Origin: Candidatus Thiodictyon syntrophicum | GTDB lineage: Bacteria > Pseudomonadota > Gammaproteobacteria > Chromatiales > Chromatiaceae | Direction: 5' to 3' | Assembly (NCBI RefSeq): GCF_002813775.1 | Contig: NZ_CP020370.1 | Coordinates: forward strand, 5,543,501-5,607,500 | Length of the DNA: 64,000 nucleotides | In this document: one piece after another, positions 53,828 to 63,035 of the stretch | How the letters are laid out: each line of letters opens with the position of its first letter | Position numbering within the stretch: position 1 is the stretch's first letter | Program-made: the position numbers and the translations under genes | Notes under the pieces: model-generated | Told to the model about the DNA's origin: nothing | Seen by the model: the letters and a program-made list of their open reading frames with translations, nothing else | Database searches by the model: none

Positions 53828-55345
53828 TCAGTCGACCGGACTCACAGCGCCGGCAAAAAAGACCTCGGCCGCCGGGTGCAGCGGCAGGGTCAGGCCGACG
53901 GCAGCGCTGCGGCGGTTGATCTGTGACCCCGCCGCCGACCCGGCCGCCACGAAGTCGATCCCGCCGAAGAGGGTGCCGAGCACCAGGTCGACATCGGCCC
54001 GCGGCAGGCGCTCCGCGGCCACCAGCAGGGCGGTCGCCGCCAGCGTCGGCACCGCCTCGTGCTGACCCGGGTAGGTGTCGGGCGGCAGTTGGATCGGCAC
54101 CAGCCCGGTGGCCTGGCCGGCCAGCGCGCGCTGGAGGTCCGGCGCAATGGGCAGGAGCCGGATCAGGCCCAGCGCCGCCGCCTCCTGGATGCGGGCGGCC
54201 GGGGCGCTGATGGTGGCAATGACCGCGTCGACCCGTCCCGCCGCCAGGTCCGCCAGACCCTGCTCCAAACCGCCCTCGCGGACCGCCGCCAGCCCCTTCA
54301 TATCGACCCCCGCCGCGGCCAGGAGCAGGAGTGCGTTGGCCCGACTGCCCGAGTTGGGCTGGCCGATCTCCAGGCGCCGGCCGGCCAGGTCGTGCGGGGT
54401 CCGCAGGGCGGAGTCGGCGGCCACGATCAGGTGCAGGGGCTCGGGGAAGAGGCTCGCGAGTACGCGCAGGGCGGGCTGCGGACCGGCCGAGGCGAAGCCG
54501 TCGCTCCCCAGCAGCGCGGCGGCGGCGAGATCATTCTGTACCAGGGCCAGGTCCGCCCGGCCGTCGCGCAGCAGTGCCAGGTTCTCCGCGCTGCCGGCGG
54601 TGGTGAGCGCGTCGGCGGTGCGGCCCCGCGCGGTCAGGGTCTGCGCCAGCAACTGCGCCACCCCCTGGTACTCACCGCCGGCCGGGCCGCCGGCCAGGAT
54701 GAGGGCGTGGTCCAGGCGGTCCAGGCGCTGGGTGATCGTCTCGTAGGCCTGGTCGAGTTCCTCGTTGATGATCTTGTACTGGCGCTTGGGGTCGGCGCTC
54801 TGGCGCGCATAGAGCTGCTTTAGGCGCGCGAAGAGCTGCTGGGACGCGGCGCTGCTCGCGGGGCTCAGCGGCGCCGAGGGGGTCCCGACGCCGGGCAGGG
54901 TCACCGCGACCGGCACCCACCCGTCGGCCGCGGCGGCGTCGCGCACGAAACTCGCGCTACCGTGGACATAGACGCGATCACCGCGCCGGTTGCCCGCCTG
55001 TTCCAGACCGCTCACGCCCAGCGGCGTGGCCCCCAGCAGGCTCGCAAAGGCGGCGATGTTGAGCGTGTCCCAGGAGGAGAAGTCCAGATCCCGCTCCAGC
55101 CCGAGCACGGCGTTGAAATAGACGATTTGCCGGGGTCGGCCCTGCGCGTCCGCGGCCAGGGGGCCGCTGCCCAGGCGGCGCAGGCGCTCGATGGCGAAGG
55201 TCTGGGGGCCGAAGGCCTGGGTCAGGCGCGCCTCAATCACCGCGTCGAGCGCGGCCTGGTCCGGGGCCTCCCGGCAGCCGGTCAGCAGCAGCACGGCCAG
55301 CAGCAGCCAGAGCCCGTGGGTGAGTTGCATCAGGGATCGCTGCAT
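53828..55345 (-). CDS. TAXI-family TRAP-type solute-binding lipoprotein
   Basis: 505 residues. Signal peptide with lipobox L-L-L-T-G-C near residue 22, a family-unusual N-terminal region of about 200 residues, then a TAXI solute-binding domain: A-L-I-L-A-G-G-P-A-G-G-E-Y-Q, A-D-L-A-L-V-Q-N-D, L-A-G-R-R-L-E-I-G-Q-P-N-S-G-S-R. TAXI proteins normally feed a TRAP permease. Here the gene follows gltS by 2 bases, in the same operon, and no TRAP membrane gene is near. Confidence 0.8.
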   Translation of the reverse strand: MQRSLMQLTHGLWLLLAVLLLTGCREAPDQAALDAVIEARLTQAFGPQTFAIERLRRLGSGPLAADAQGRPRQIVYFNAVLGLERDLDFSSWDTLNIAAFASLLGATPLGVSGLEQAGNRRGDRVYVHGSASFVRDAAAADGWVPVAVTLPGVGTPSAPLSPASSAASQQLFARLKQLYARQSADPKRQYKIINEELDQAYETITQRLDRLDHALILAGGPAGGEYQGVAQLLAQTLTARGRTADALTTAGSAENLALLRDGRADLALVQNDLAAAALLGSDGFASAGPQPALRVLASLFPEPLHLIVAADSALRTPHDLAGRRLEIGQPNSGSRANALLLLAAAGVDMKGLAAVREGGLEQGLADLAAGRVDAVIATISAPAARIQEAAALGLIRLLPIAPDLQRALAGQATGLVPIQLPPDTYPGQHEAVPTLAATALLVAAERLPRADVDLVLGTLFGGIDFVAAGSAAGSQINRRSAAVGLTLPLHPAAEVFFAGAVSPVD

Positions 55346-55347
55346 GA

Positions 55348-56553
55348 TCAGAACCCGAACCAGGGCAGTGCCAGGAACCCCTGGATCACCAGGGCGTTGG
55401 TAATGTCGATCAGGAAGGCGCCGATGATCGGCACCAGCAGGAAGGCGAGCGGCGAGGGGCCGTAGCGGTTGGTGATCGCCTGCATATTGGCGATCGCCGT
55501 GGGGGTGGCACCGAGTTGGAAGCCGCACTGACCGGCGGCGATGACCGCCGCGTCATAGTCGGCGCCCAGCACCCGAAAGGTCAGGGTGACCGCCAGGACC
55601 ACCACCAGCAGGGCCTGCAGGCTCAGGAGCACGAGGATCGGCAGGGCCAGACTCACCAGCTCCCACAGGCGCAGCGACATCAGGGCCATGGCCAGGAAGA
55701 GCGACAGACAGACGGTGCCGAGCAGTTCCACCGTGGGCCCGTCCACCTGGTAGAACCCCCGCCACCCCAGGGTGTTGCGCAGCACGATGCCGGTCAGCAG
55801 GCACCACACGAAGGTCGGCAGCTTAAGGCCCGGGATCTGCACGGTCTCCGCCAACAGGGTGCCGACCCCCAGGCACAGCATCAGCAGCAGCACCGTCTCC
55901 ATCAGCGACTCAGGGCTCAGGGGCCGCCGCTCATCGGTGCGCAGCGAGCCGGGCCCCTGGTCCGCGGCCGCATCCGCGCGGGGTTCGAGCCCATGCCGCC
56001 GGATCAGCCACTGGGCCGTGGGCCCGCCCAGGATGCCGCCCAGCACCAGCCCGAAGGTGGCACAGGCCATGGCCACCTCCACCGCCCCCTGCAGGTTGTT
56101 GACCTCCCCGAACAGCTTGCCATAGGCCGCCCCGGTGCCGTGACCGCCGGTCAGGGTCGCCGAGCCCCCCAGGAGGCCCATCAACGGGTGCAGGTCGAGC
56201 ACCTTGGCGATAGCGATGCCCAGGGCATTCTGCAGCAAGAGGGCCAGGATCACGACGGCGAACAGGATGACCAGCTTGCGCCCGCCCCGGGCCAGGGTGC
56301 GCAACTCCGCGCTGAGCCCGATGGTGGAGAAGAACACCAGCAGCAGCGGCGCCTGGGCGCGGGTATCGAACTGCACCTGAAAGTCCCCAAACCGCGCCAG
56401 CGTCAAGAGCAGCGCCGCCGCCAGCCCGCCCACCACCGGCTCCGGGATGCTGTAGCGTTGCAGCACCGGCACCCGCGCGATCAGGGCCCGCCCCGCGAGC
56501 AGGACCAGGATGGCGGCGACCGCCGTCAATGCGAGCGAGACCTCGACCTGCAT
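55348..56553 (-). CDS. gltS: GltS-type sodium/glutamate symporter
   Basis: 401 residues with ten or so membrane segments. The family signatures are Y-S-I-P-E-P-V-V-G-G-L near 36, G-G-S-A-T-L-T-G-G-H-G-T-G-A-A near 130 and the second re-entrant loop A-A-G-Q-C-G-F-Q-L-G-A-T-P-T-A-I-A near 340. It imports glutamate with Na+. It is the first gene of a two-gene operon with the TAXI lipoprotein. ATG 56553 gives the standard start. Confidence 0.9.
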   Translation of the reverse strand: MQVEVSLALTAVAAILVLLAGRALIARVPVLQRYSIPEPVVGGLAAALLLTLARFGDFQVQFDTRAQAPLLLVFFSTIGLSAELRTLARGGRKLVILFAVVILALLLQNALGIAIAKVLDLHPLMGLLGGSATLTGGHGTGAAYGKLFGEVNNLQGAVEVAMACATFGLVLGGILGGPTAQWLIRRHGLEPRADAAADQGPGSLRTDERRPLSPESLMETVLLLMLCLGVGTLLAETVQIPGLKLPTFVWCLLTGIVLRNTLGWRGFYQVDGPTVELLGTVCLSLFLAMALMSLRLWELVSLALPILVLLSLQALLVVVLAVTLTFRVLGADYDAAVIAAGQCGFQLGATPTAIANMQAITNRYGPSPLAFLLVPIIGAFLIDITNALVIQGFLALPWFGF

Positions 56554-56888
56554 GGGGTAGCGTCCAGTGGGATGAGTCGGAAAGGCGGTCGCGGGTCCGG
56601 GCCTGAGGTGGGCGAGGCGACCGTTCGTCGGCGGGGGTAAGGTTAAGCGAAAACGCCGCGCGATGCAGCAGCGTACTGGGAGCGCCGCACCCCAGTGCGG
56701 CGAGACCTCTCTGCGGCACGGGACGCCGCGTTCGTCTGAGCCGGCTGGGCGCCCTGCCCGCGAATGCCCCGGCCAGCCGCCCCGCGTTGCGACCGCCCCG
56801 CTGCGCGCGGGCCTGGTGTCGTCCCCGCGACCGGGCGCCCGGCCCCCACTCCGGGCTATACTCACGGCGGCTCCACCGGAGGATCACC
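56554..56888. other. Divergent intergenic with one GGGAGCGCCGCACCCCAGTG repeat
   Basis: A single arm of the GGGAGCGCCGC repeat lies at about 56679-56705 (paired copies at 17472-17564). GGAGG at 56878-56882 is the ribosome site of the Uma2 gene. Confidence 0.5.
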
Positions 56889-57470
56889 GTGTCACTCAAG
56901 ACCAGACCCAGCTACCAATTCGAGGACTATCTCGCAACCGAGCGGGCGCAGACGCAGGTCAAGCACGAATATGTGGACGGCGAGGTGTTCGCCATGACGG
57001 GCGCCTCATTCAATCACAATCTGATCGTGCTCAACCTGGGCAGCGAATTGCGGGCGGAGCTCAAGGATCGACCCTGCCACGTCCTCCCGAGCGACATGCG
57101 CGTGCGTATCCAAGCGGCGAACGCCGGCACCTATCCGGACCTGGTGGCCCTGTGCGAAGCACCCCGCTTCCATGACCAGCGGCGCGATGTGCTCATCAAC
57201 CCGGCCCTGCTCGTCGAAGTCCTCTCCCGCTCCACGGAGGCCTATGACCGCGGCGGGAAGTTCGCGATCTACCGCCGGCTGCCGAGCCTCAAGGAGTATG
57301 TGCTGGTGAACCGCGACCGCCCCCTGGTGGAGGTCTATGCCCGCCAATCCGACGGTCGTTGGCTGCTCGACGCGATGGAAGGGATGGATGGCGAGGTCCG
57401 CTTCGAGTCCATCGCGTGCGCGGTGGCCATGCGGGAGATTTACGACAAGGTGGATTTCGAGGCGGAGTAG
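56889..57470 (+). CDS. Uma2-family (DUF820) endonuclease-like protein
   Basis: 193 residues. Y-L-A-T-E-R-A, K-H-E-Y-V-D-G-E-V-F-A-M-T-G-A-S, then Y-P-D-L-V-A-L-C near 93 and L-L-V-E-V-L-S-R-S-T near 116, the PD-(D/E)XK-like core of the Uma2 family. These abundant proteins are predicted nucleases of unknown function. Starts with GTG 56889 behind a good GGAGG. A truncated GGCCTTGGTCAT repeat begins 8 bases after its stop. Confidence 0.85.
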   Translation: MSLKTRPSYQFEDYLATERAQTQVKHEYVDGEVFAMTGASFNHNLIVLNLGSELRAELKDRPCHVLPSDMRVRIQAANAGTYPDLVALCEAPRFHDQRRDVLINPALLVEVLSRSTEAYDRGGKFAIYRRLPSLKEYVLVNRDRPLVEVYARQSDGRWLLDAMEGMDGEVRFESIACAVAMREIYDKVDFEAE

Positions 57471-57477
57471 CGTTTTC

Positions 57478-57578
57478 GGCCTTGGTCATGGTTCCGGCCG
57501 TAGGGTGGACAAGCGCTATCGCAGTCCACCGAACCCCGCGCCGCCGCTGGTGGACTGCGCTGCGCTTGTCCACCCTAC
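57478..57578. mobile_element. Half of a GGCCTTGATCAT-type element
   Basis: GGCCTTGGTCATGGTTCCGG (57478) is followed by the full GTAGGGTGGACAAGCG palindrome (57500-57578). The right outer arm is missing, and the element is joined directly to the 3' end of the Schlafen/ParA remnant. Confidence 0.65.
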
Positions 57579-57895
57579 TTGACGGTCGCGCCCGGCCTTT
57601 CCAACGCCCAGGTCTCCACCAGTTGGGGCTCGCCCAGCAAGATGGCAGAGAGGGTGCATTGGGGATCGTAATCGAGCACGAGGACGCGGAGTCCGGCCCG
57701 CGCCCACACCGAGTCCAATTGATCGGGCAGGGTACCGGTCACGGTCTTGCGGGTCGCCACCGGCGTATCGGGGTCCGCGCCCTTATAGCGGACGAACTCG
57801 ATCTTGGCCCCCGGGAGCCAGGATTGGGGGCTTGCGCCATACAAGAGCTGCGCCGCCGGGTTGGGCCGCCAGGCCCCGGCGACCGTGCGGCCCAA
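57578..57895 (-). pseudogene. Chimeric remnant: Schlafen AlbA_2-like piece joined to a ParA piece
   Basis: The first part, N-P-A-A-Q-L-L-Y-G-A-S-P-Q-S-W-L-P-G-A-K-I-E-F-V-R-Y-K-G, then T-V-T-G-T-L-P-D-Q-L-D, is typical of the middle of AlbA_2/Schlafen-type ATP-binding regulators. It is fused to G-L-R-V-L-V-L-D-Y-D-P-Q-C-T-L-S, the D-x-D-P-Q block of ParA ATPases, without that protein's Walker A. Neither part is complete. The frame is open, but a functional product is unlikely. Confidence 0.55.
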
Positions 57896-57952
57896 TTGGC
57901 GCTAGAATCCCCACTACCCCGGCACCGCCGGGGCAACCCCGGAGGACTCGCC

Positions 57953-60900
57953 ATGGCCTTCAGCAGCGTGCTGCACATCCGCCAAGCCGATCGCATCGAT
58001 GGACACTACCCCATCCGCCTGCGCCTGCGCTGCCCGGACCAACCGGACCTGGAGGCCGAGGCGCGCATCACCTTCGCGCTGACGCCCCAGGAGCAGGAAG
58101 ACCTGCGCTGGTACCTGGAGGACTATCTCCAGAACCCGGGGGCGGTGGAGCCGGTCCAGATCGCGCAGATCGAGTCCATGCTGCACAGCCGCGGGGAGGA
58201 CCTGTACCGGCAGGTCCTCACGGCCAATCCGGACACCCAGGCGATCTGGTTCGCCATCCGTAACCAACTCGCGGATCTGCGAATCGAGATCGCCTCCGGC
58301 ATCAGCGGGGCCGCGGCCATCCCCTGGGAGCTGATGCGCGACCCGGCCTTGGACTGCGCCATCGCGCTGCGGGTGCGCGCCTTCGTGCGGGTCCAGTCCA
58401 ACCCGAGCCTGTCGTTCATCCCCATCCCCCCGCTGGACGACGGGCGCATCCGGCTCCTCTATTGCTGCTGTCGGCCCAACGGGACCGACGACGTGGGCTT
58501 GCGCGCGGTCGCCAACCGGCTGCTCCAGGGCCTGGGCGAGCACCGCCCGCGCTTCGCCATCCGCGCCCTGCGCCCGCCCACCTATGAGCAACTCCAGAAG
58601 GAGCTGACCGACGCCAAGGAGGCCGGCCGGCCCTTCCATATCGTCCACTTCGACGGCCACGGCATCTACGCCGACCTGGGCGGCACCGCGCTCGCCGGCT
58701 GGGTCGCCCAGCTCGGGAGCCTCATGCTCGGCGGCAAGACCAAGGGCCCGCAGGGCTATCTGATCTTCGAGCACCCCGGGAGCAAGGAGCGGGTCCGCCC
58801 GGTCCCGGGTGCGGCGCTCGGCCAACTGCTGCACGACAGCGGCGTCCCGGTCCTGGTGCTCAACGCCTGCCAGTCCGCCATGCACGAGGCGCTCGAGCGG
58901 CCCGCCGCGGCCACCGACGCCCACGCGGAGGTCCGGGCCATCGGCTCGCTCGCCCAGGCGGTGGTGGACCAGGGCATCCCGGCCGTGCTCGGGATGCGCT
59001 ACAGCGTCTATGTCGTCACCGCCGCCCAGTACATCGGCGCACTCTATGCCGCGCTGGCCAAGGGCCGCGGCCTGGGCCAGGCCGCGAGCGAGGCGCGCAA
59101 GGACTTGAGCCGCAACCCGGAGCGCTGGGTGGGGCTCCGGCCCCGGCCCCTGCAGGACTGGTGCGTCCCGGTGATCTACGAGGCCATCGACCGCCCGCTG
59201 CTCGCGCCCGGGCAGACCGCGACGCTCAGCCCCGGACCGGACCTGGACCCGGTCCAGAACGACCCGGCCCTGCGCCGCTATTGCCCGGACCAGGGGTTCG
59301 TCGGCCGCGACGAGACGCTCCTGATGCTCGACCGCGCCTTCGACACCGCCCCCGTGGTCCTGCTCCACGCCTATGCCGGCCAGGGCAAGACCGCGACCGC
59401 GGTCGAATTCGCCCGCTGGTACGCCCAGACCGGGGGGCTCGGCGACCAACCGGTGGTCCTGCTGACGTCGTTTGAGGTCCACACCGACCTGACCGACGCG
59501 CTCAACCGTATCGGCCAGCGCTTCGCCCCCATTCTCCAGGCCAACGGCATCGAGTGGCACAGCATCAACGACGAGACCCGGCGCCGCACGCTCATCCTGC
59601 AACTGCTGCGGCTGGTCCCGGTCCTCTGGATCTGGGACAACCTGGAGCCGGTCGCCGGCTTCCCGGCCGGCGCCGAGTCCGCCTGGACCCCGGCCGAGCA
59701 GACGGAGCTGGCCGATTTTCTGAAACAGATCAAGCTCGACGGCCAGACCAAGGCCAAGCTGCTGCTGACCTCCAGGCGCGACGAACAGGCATGGCTCGGC
59801 GGCCTCCCGCGGCGCGTCCGGATGCCGCCCATGTCCGCAGCCGACGCCGCGCTGCTCGCGCTCGAACTGGGCCGGGAGCGCGGGCTGGAGCGCACCGGGA
59901 TCGGCGACTGGCAGCCGCTGCTCGACTACTGCGCCGGCAACCCGCTGACGCTGCGGGTGCTCATCGGCCAGGCGGTCGGGCTGGGGCTCAGCGGTGCCGG
60001 TCAGATCGCCGCCTTCGTGCAGGCGATCCGCGACGGCGCCCGGCCGATCGCCGATGGCCCGGACGGGGGCGACGCGGACGCGGAGCAGGGGCGCGACCGG
60101 TCGCTGCGCGCCTCGCTGGACTATGGGTTCGCCCATGCCTTCGCACCGGCGGAGTTGCCGATCGTCGCGCTGCTGCACCTGTTTCAGGGGGTGGTGGATG
60201 TCCGTGCCCTGGCCTTGATGGGCCAAGGCGACCATGCGCTGCCGGCGTTGCAGGGCCAGGACCAGGACCGGCTCACCACGCTGCTGCGGCGCGCCGCGGA
60301 CATCGGGCTCCTGACCCCGCTCGGGGGGACCCTGATCGGAATTGGGTTCGGCATCCACCCGGCGCTGCCCTGGTTCCTGGGCCAGGTCTTTGCGCGCTGC
60401 TATGACGGCGCCGAGGGACGCCCGGCGGCTGGGTCGGCCAGGCGCGCCTGGGTCGAAGCGGTCGGGGCCTTGGGCGATTACTACTGCGGCCAGGTCGTCG
60501 CAGGTCACCAGGAGGCGATCCAACCGCTCGCGCTGGAGGAGTCCAACCTGCTGCACGCCCGCCGGCTGGCCCGACGGCAGGGCTGGTGGTCGCCGGTCAT
60601 CTCCGCCATGCAGGGGTTGCGGGTGCTCTATGAGTACCAGGGGCGCCGGACCGAGTGGTCCAGGCTGGTGGCCGAGTGCGTGTCGGACTATTGCACGGCG
60701 GACGATGGACCCGTCCCCGGGCGGGAGGACGGGTACACCCTGGTCATGGGCTATCGGGTCGATCTGGCCCGGCAACTGGACCACGACCTCGCCCGCGCCG
60801 CCGACTTGCAGGCGAAGCTGGTCGACTGGGACCGGCAAGCGGCGGCCGAGGCCCTGGGGCTGCCGGGGGATGCGCCGCTGGATGCCGATCGGCGCCACCG

Positions 60901-61660
60901 CGTCCGGACCCTGGGGGCATCCCTGGCGGCGCTGGGCACGATCCTGCGCGAGCAGGGCAGCGGCGACTGCATCGCCCGCTATCTGGAGGCCATCGGGCAC
61001 GCTCAGCGCATCGGCGATACCGCCGGCGAGGCGATTACCCACTTCAACCTCGGCCACGCCTACAAGGACATCCCAGCCATCCGCGACCTGGACTCGGCCG
61101 AGTCCGCCTACCGGCGCAGCCTCGACCTGTTCGATCCCAACGACGCACTGAACCGCTCCAAGTGCCTGCAAGCAATCGGCATGGTGCATCACCAACGCTT
61201 CGACGCCGCGCGCGCACGGGGCGAGCCCGAGTCGGCGCTGCTCGACCAGGCGCAGTCGGCGGAGACCCATTTGCAGCAAGCCTTGGCGCTCTGCCCGGCC
61301 GGCGCCATCGCCGACCTGGGGCCGATGCACAACCAGTTGGGCGCTCTCTACGACGCGGTCGGCCAGACCGAGCGCGCCCGCGAGCACTACGAGCAGGCCG
61401 TGCAGTTGGCCGAACGGGTCGGCGACCGCTACAGCGCTGGAACGAGACGCTTCAACCTCGCGGTCCTATATCTCGGCTCGGCCGAACGCGAGGCCGCCCT
61501 GCCCCGCCGCCGCGACCTGCTGCACCGCGCCCAGGCCTACGCCCACTCCGCACTGCGCGACTTCGGCCACTACCAGGGCCGCGCCGCCGATCCGGAGGCC
61601 CGGGCGCAGCAACTCATCGACTCGATCGCCCAGTCGCTGGCCGAGCCGCCGCCCCCGTAG
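57953..61660 (+). CDS. CHAT-STAND NTPase-TPR protein (NLR-like immune protein)
   Basis: 1235 residues. The N-terminal CHAT caspase-like domain has His in H-F-D-G-H-G near 238 and Cys in V-L-N-A-C-Q-S-A near 304. The central STAND/NB-ARC-type NTPase has Walker A A-Y-A-G-Q-G-K-T-A near 474 and a Walker B-like L-W-I-W-D-N-L-E near 560, with R-D-E-Q-A and helical relay regions after it. The C-terminal third (about 950-1220) consists of TPR-like helices. This effector-switch-sensor order is that of bacterial NLR-related defence proteins. GGAGGA at 57941 fixes ATG 57953. Confidence 0.88.
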   Translation: MAFSSVLHIRQADRIDGHYPIRLRLRCPDQPDLEAEARITFALTPQEQEDLRWYLEDYLQNPGAVEPVQIAQIESMLHSRGEDLYRQVLTANPDTQAIWFAIRNQLADLRIEIASGISGAAAIPWELMRDPALDCAIALRVRAFVRVQSNPSLSFIPIPPLDDGRIRLLYCCCRPNGTDDVGLRAVANRLLQGLGEHRPRFAIRALRPPTYEQLQKELTDAKEAGRPFHIVHFDGHGIYADLGGTALAGWVAQLGSLMLGGKTKGPQGYLIFEHPGSKERVRPVPGAALGQLLHDSGVPVLVLNACQSAMHEALERPAAATDAHAEVRAIGSLAQAVVDQGIPAVLGMRYSVYVVTAAQYIGALYAALAKGRGLGQAASEARKDLSRNPERWVGLRPRPLQDWCVPVIYEAIDRPLLAPGQTATLSPGPDLDPVQNDPALRRYCPDQGFVGRDETLLMLDRAFDTAPVVLLHAYAGQGKTATAVEFARWYAQTGGLGDQPVVLLTSFEVHTDLTDALNRIGQRFAPILQANGIEWHSINDETRRRTLILQLLRLVPVLWIWDNLEPVAGFPAGAESAWTPAEQTELADFLKQIKLDGQTKAKLLLTSRRDEQAWLGGLPRRVRMPPMSAADAALLALELGRERGLERTGIGDWQPLLDYCAGNPLTLRVLIGQAVGLGLSGAGQIAAFVQAIRDGARPIADGPDGGDADAEQGRDRSLRASLDYGFAHAFAPAELPIVALLHLFQGVVDVRALALMGQGDHALPALQGQDQDRLTTLLRRAADIGLLTPLGGTLIGIGFGIHPALPWFLGQVFARCYDGAEGRPAAGSARRAWVEAVGALGDYYCGQVVAGHQEAIQPLALEESNLLHARRLARRQGWWSPVISAMQGLRVLYEYQGRRTEWSRLVAECVSDYCTADDGPVPGREDGYTLVMGYRVDLARQLDHDLARAADLQAKLVDWDRQAAAEALGLPGDAPLDADRRHRVRTLGASLAALGTILREQGSGDCIARYLEAIGHAQRIGDTAGEAITHFNLGHAYKDIPAIRDLDSAESAYRRSLDLFDPNDALNRSKCLQAIGMVHHQRFDAARARGEPESALLDQAQSAETHLQQALALCPAGAIADLGPMHNQLGALYDAVGQTERAREHYEQAVQLAERVGDRYSAGTRRFNLAVLYLGSAEREAALPRRRDLLHRAQAYAHSALRDFGHYQGRAADPEARAQQLIDSIAQSLAEPPPP

Positions 61661-62321
61661 GGTGCGCCGCGCGCACCACCCGCCGCCCGCGAGCCCCGTC
61701 GAGCGGGTCAGGCGCGCCCCCTGCGCCCGGCCCGTCAGGCCCCGTCGGTGGCGGCACGCCCTAGCCCGACGCGGCGGCGCCGACCGTGGGAGCGGCCTCC
61801 AGCCGCGGTCAGACGCCGCCGCAACCCGCCCCGCCGCGTTGCCCGCGGCGCCCGGTGGGAGCGGCTTCAGCCGCGACCCAAGGCTGCGGTAACCCGCGAC
61901 GCTCGGGCAACGCGCGAGGTCTCGTCGCGGCTGAAGCCGCTCCCACCGCGTCGCTGCGCGACGTTCACTGCAAAGCCGCTCCCACCGGGTCGGCGCCGGA
62001 CCTTGACGGTCACCGCCAGGCCGCTGGTCCGCTGATCCTGGTCCTGGTCCGCACAGCGGACCCTACGCGCCCGGCGGATCAGCACCGTAGCGCCGTAGGT
62101 CGGGTTAGGCGCGCCCCCCTTCGCCCTACCCGGCACGCTCCGTCGGTTGCGGCGCGCCGTAACCCGACGGTGAGGCGCCGACCGTCGGGTTACGCTGCGC
62201 CCCCGTCCCGCCTGGGCGCGACCATTGCGTCTGCCGCCCCTGCGGCCCATGCTCAGCCGATCCGTCCCGGACAGTTGGAGCCTAACCAGGCCCAAAGACG
62301 TAGAGACTGAGGTGATGAAGA
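61661..62321. repeat. Repeat-filled intergenic region
   Basis: Contains GTGGGAGCGGCCTCCAGCCG at 61786, an inverted pair of GTGGGAGCGGCTTCAGCCGC (61855-61946), a GGTCCGCACAGCGGACC palindrome (about 62047-62063) and two inverted GTCGGGTTA/TAACCCGAC arms (about 62099-62192). No gene. Confidence 0.75.
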
Positions 62322-62777
62322 ATGACCGGATCGCCGAGTTACGACCGTGACTTTTTCGGCTGGCTGAATACGAATGCACAATTGATGCGGAACCGTCAGT
62401 TCGACCAGATCGATGTCGAGCATATTGCCGAGGAACTGGAAGGGATGGCGCGGAGCGAAAAGCGGGAATTATTGAATCGCCTCGCGGTACTGCTGGTGCA
62501 CTTGCTCAAGTGGCAGTACCAGGCGCCCAAGAGGACCGGTAGTCGGCGCAATACCATTGTGATGCAGCGCATGGATATCGCGGACCTCATCGAAGATAGC
62601 CCGAGCCTGAAGCCGCTGGTGGCGGAGAAAATGCAAGCGGCTTATGAAAAGGCCAAGCTCAAAGCGGAGGATGAGACCGGAATCGACCGACGGAGTTTTC
62701 CGAGCCAGTGTCCCTACACGCTTGAGCAGTCGTTGTCGCCGGAGTTTTTCCCCGGCGATCACAGCGATCTCGCCTAG
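62322..62777 (+). CDS. DUF29 family protein
   Basis: 151 residues: Y-D-R-D-F-F-G-W-L-N-T-N-A-Q-L-M-R-N, D-V-E-H-I-A-E-E-L-E-G-M-A-R-S-E-K-R-E-L, L-L-V-H-L-L-K-W-Q-Y-Q, and C-P-Y-T-L-E-Q-S-L. This is the standard DUF29 layout. The family is widespread in multicopy form in cyanobacteria and purple bacteria; function unknown. Confidence 0.88.
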   Translation: MTGSPSYDRDFFGWLNTNAQLMRNRQFDQIDVEHIAEELEGMARSEKRELLNRLAVLLVHLLKWQYQAPKRTGSRRNTIVMQRMDIADLIEDSPSLKPLVAEKMQAAYEKAKLKAEDETGIDRRSFPSQCPYTLEQSLSPEFFPGDHSDLA

Positions 62778-62792
62778 CCATTTGACTCCCGC

Positions 62793-62904
62793 GCCGGACG
62801 GGGCATTCGCCCCGTCCGCAACCTTTTCTCCGAGCCCGCGGACCCGCGGCACGAATCAGCGAGAGAATAAACGTTCGGGACGGGGCGAATGCCCCGTCCC
62901 GCCC
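62793..62904. repeat. Inverted pair of GACGGGG-type REP palindromes
   Basis: GGACGGGGCATTCGCCCCG near 62796 and GGGACGGGGCGAATGCCCCG near 62879, each followed or preceded by an AACNTTT tail. Same family as 3481-3587 and 35173-35202. Confidence 0.8.
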
Positions 62905-62936
62905 GTAAGTCGCGCGCGCATTCGGCGACCGGCGGG

Positions 62937-63035
62937 TTACGCCGCCCGGCGCGCCAATGGCAAACGCAGGTCGACTTCATCCCATGGCACCCACACCCGG
63001 CCATCTGCGCCGCACTCCACGACCGTCCACTCCAT
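62937..63035 (-). CDS. Very short frame coupled to the DUF433 gene
   Basis: ATG shares its A with the DUF433 stop (TGATG) and encodes 32 residues, M-E-W-T-V-V-E-C-G-A-D-G-R-V-W-V-P-W. It may be a truncated partner of the DUF433 antitoxin or noise; no family recognised. Confidence 0.25.
   Translation of the reverse strand: MEWTVVECGADGRVWVPWDEVDLRLPLARRAA

Noticed and set aside
57914-61387. A 1157-codon open frame on the minus strand
   Set aside because: Antisense to the CHAT-STAND-TPR gene, whose motifs and ribosome site are clear.
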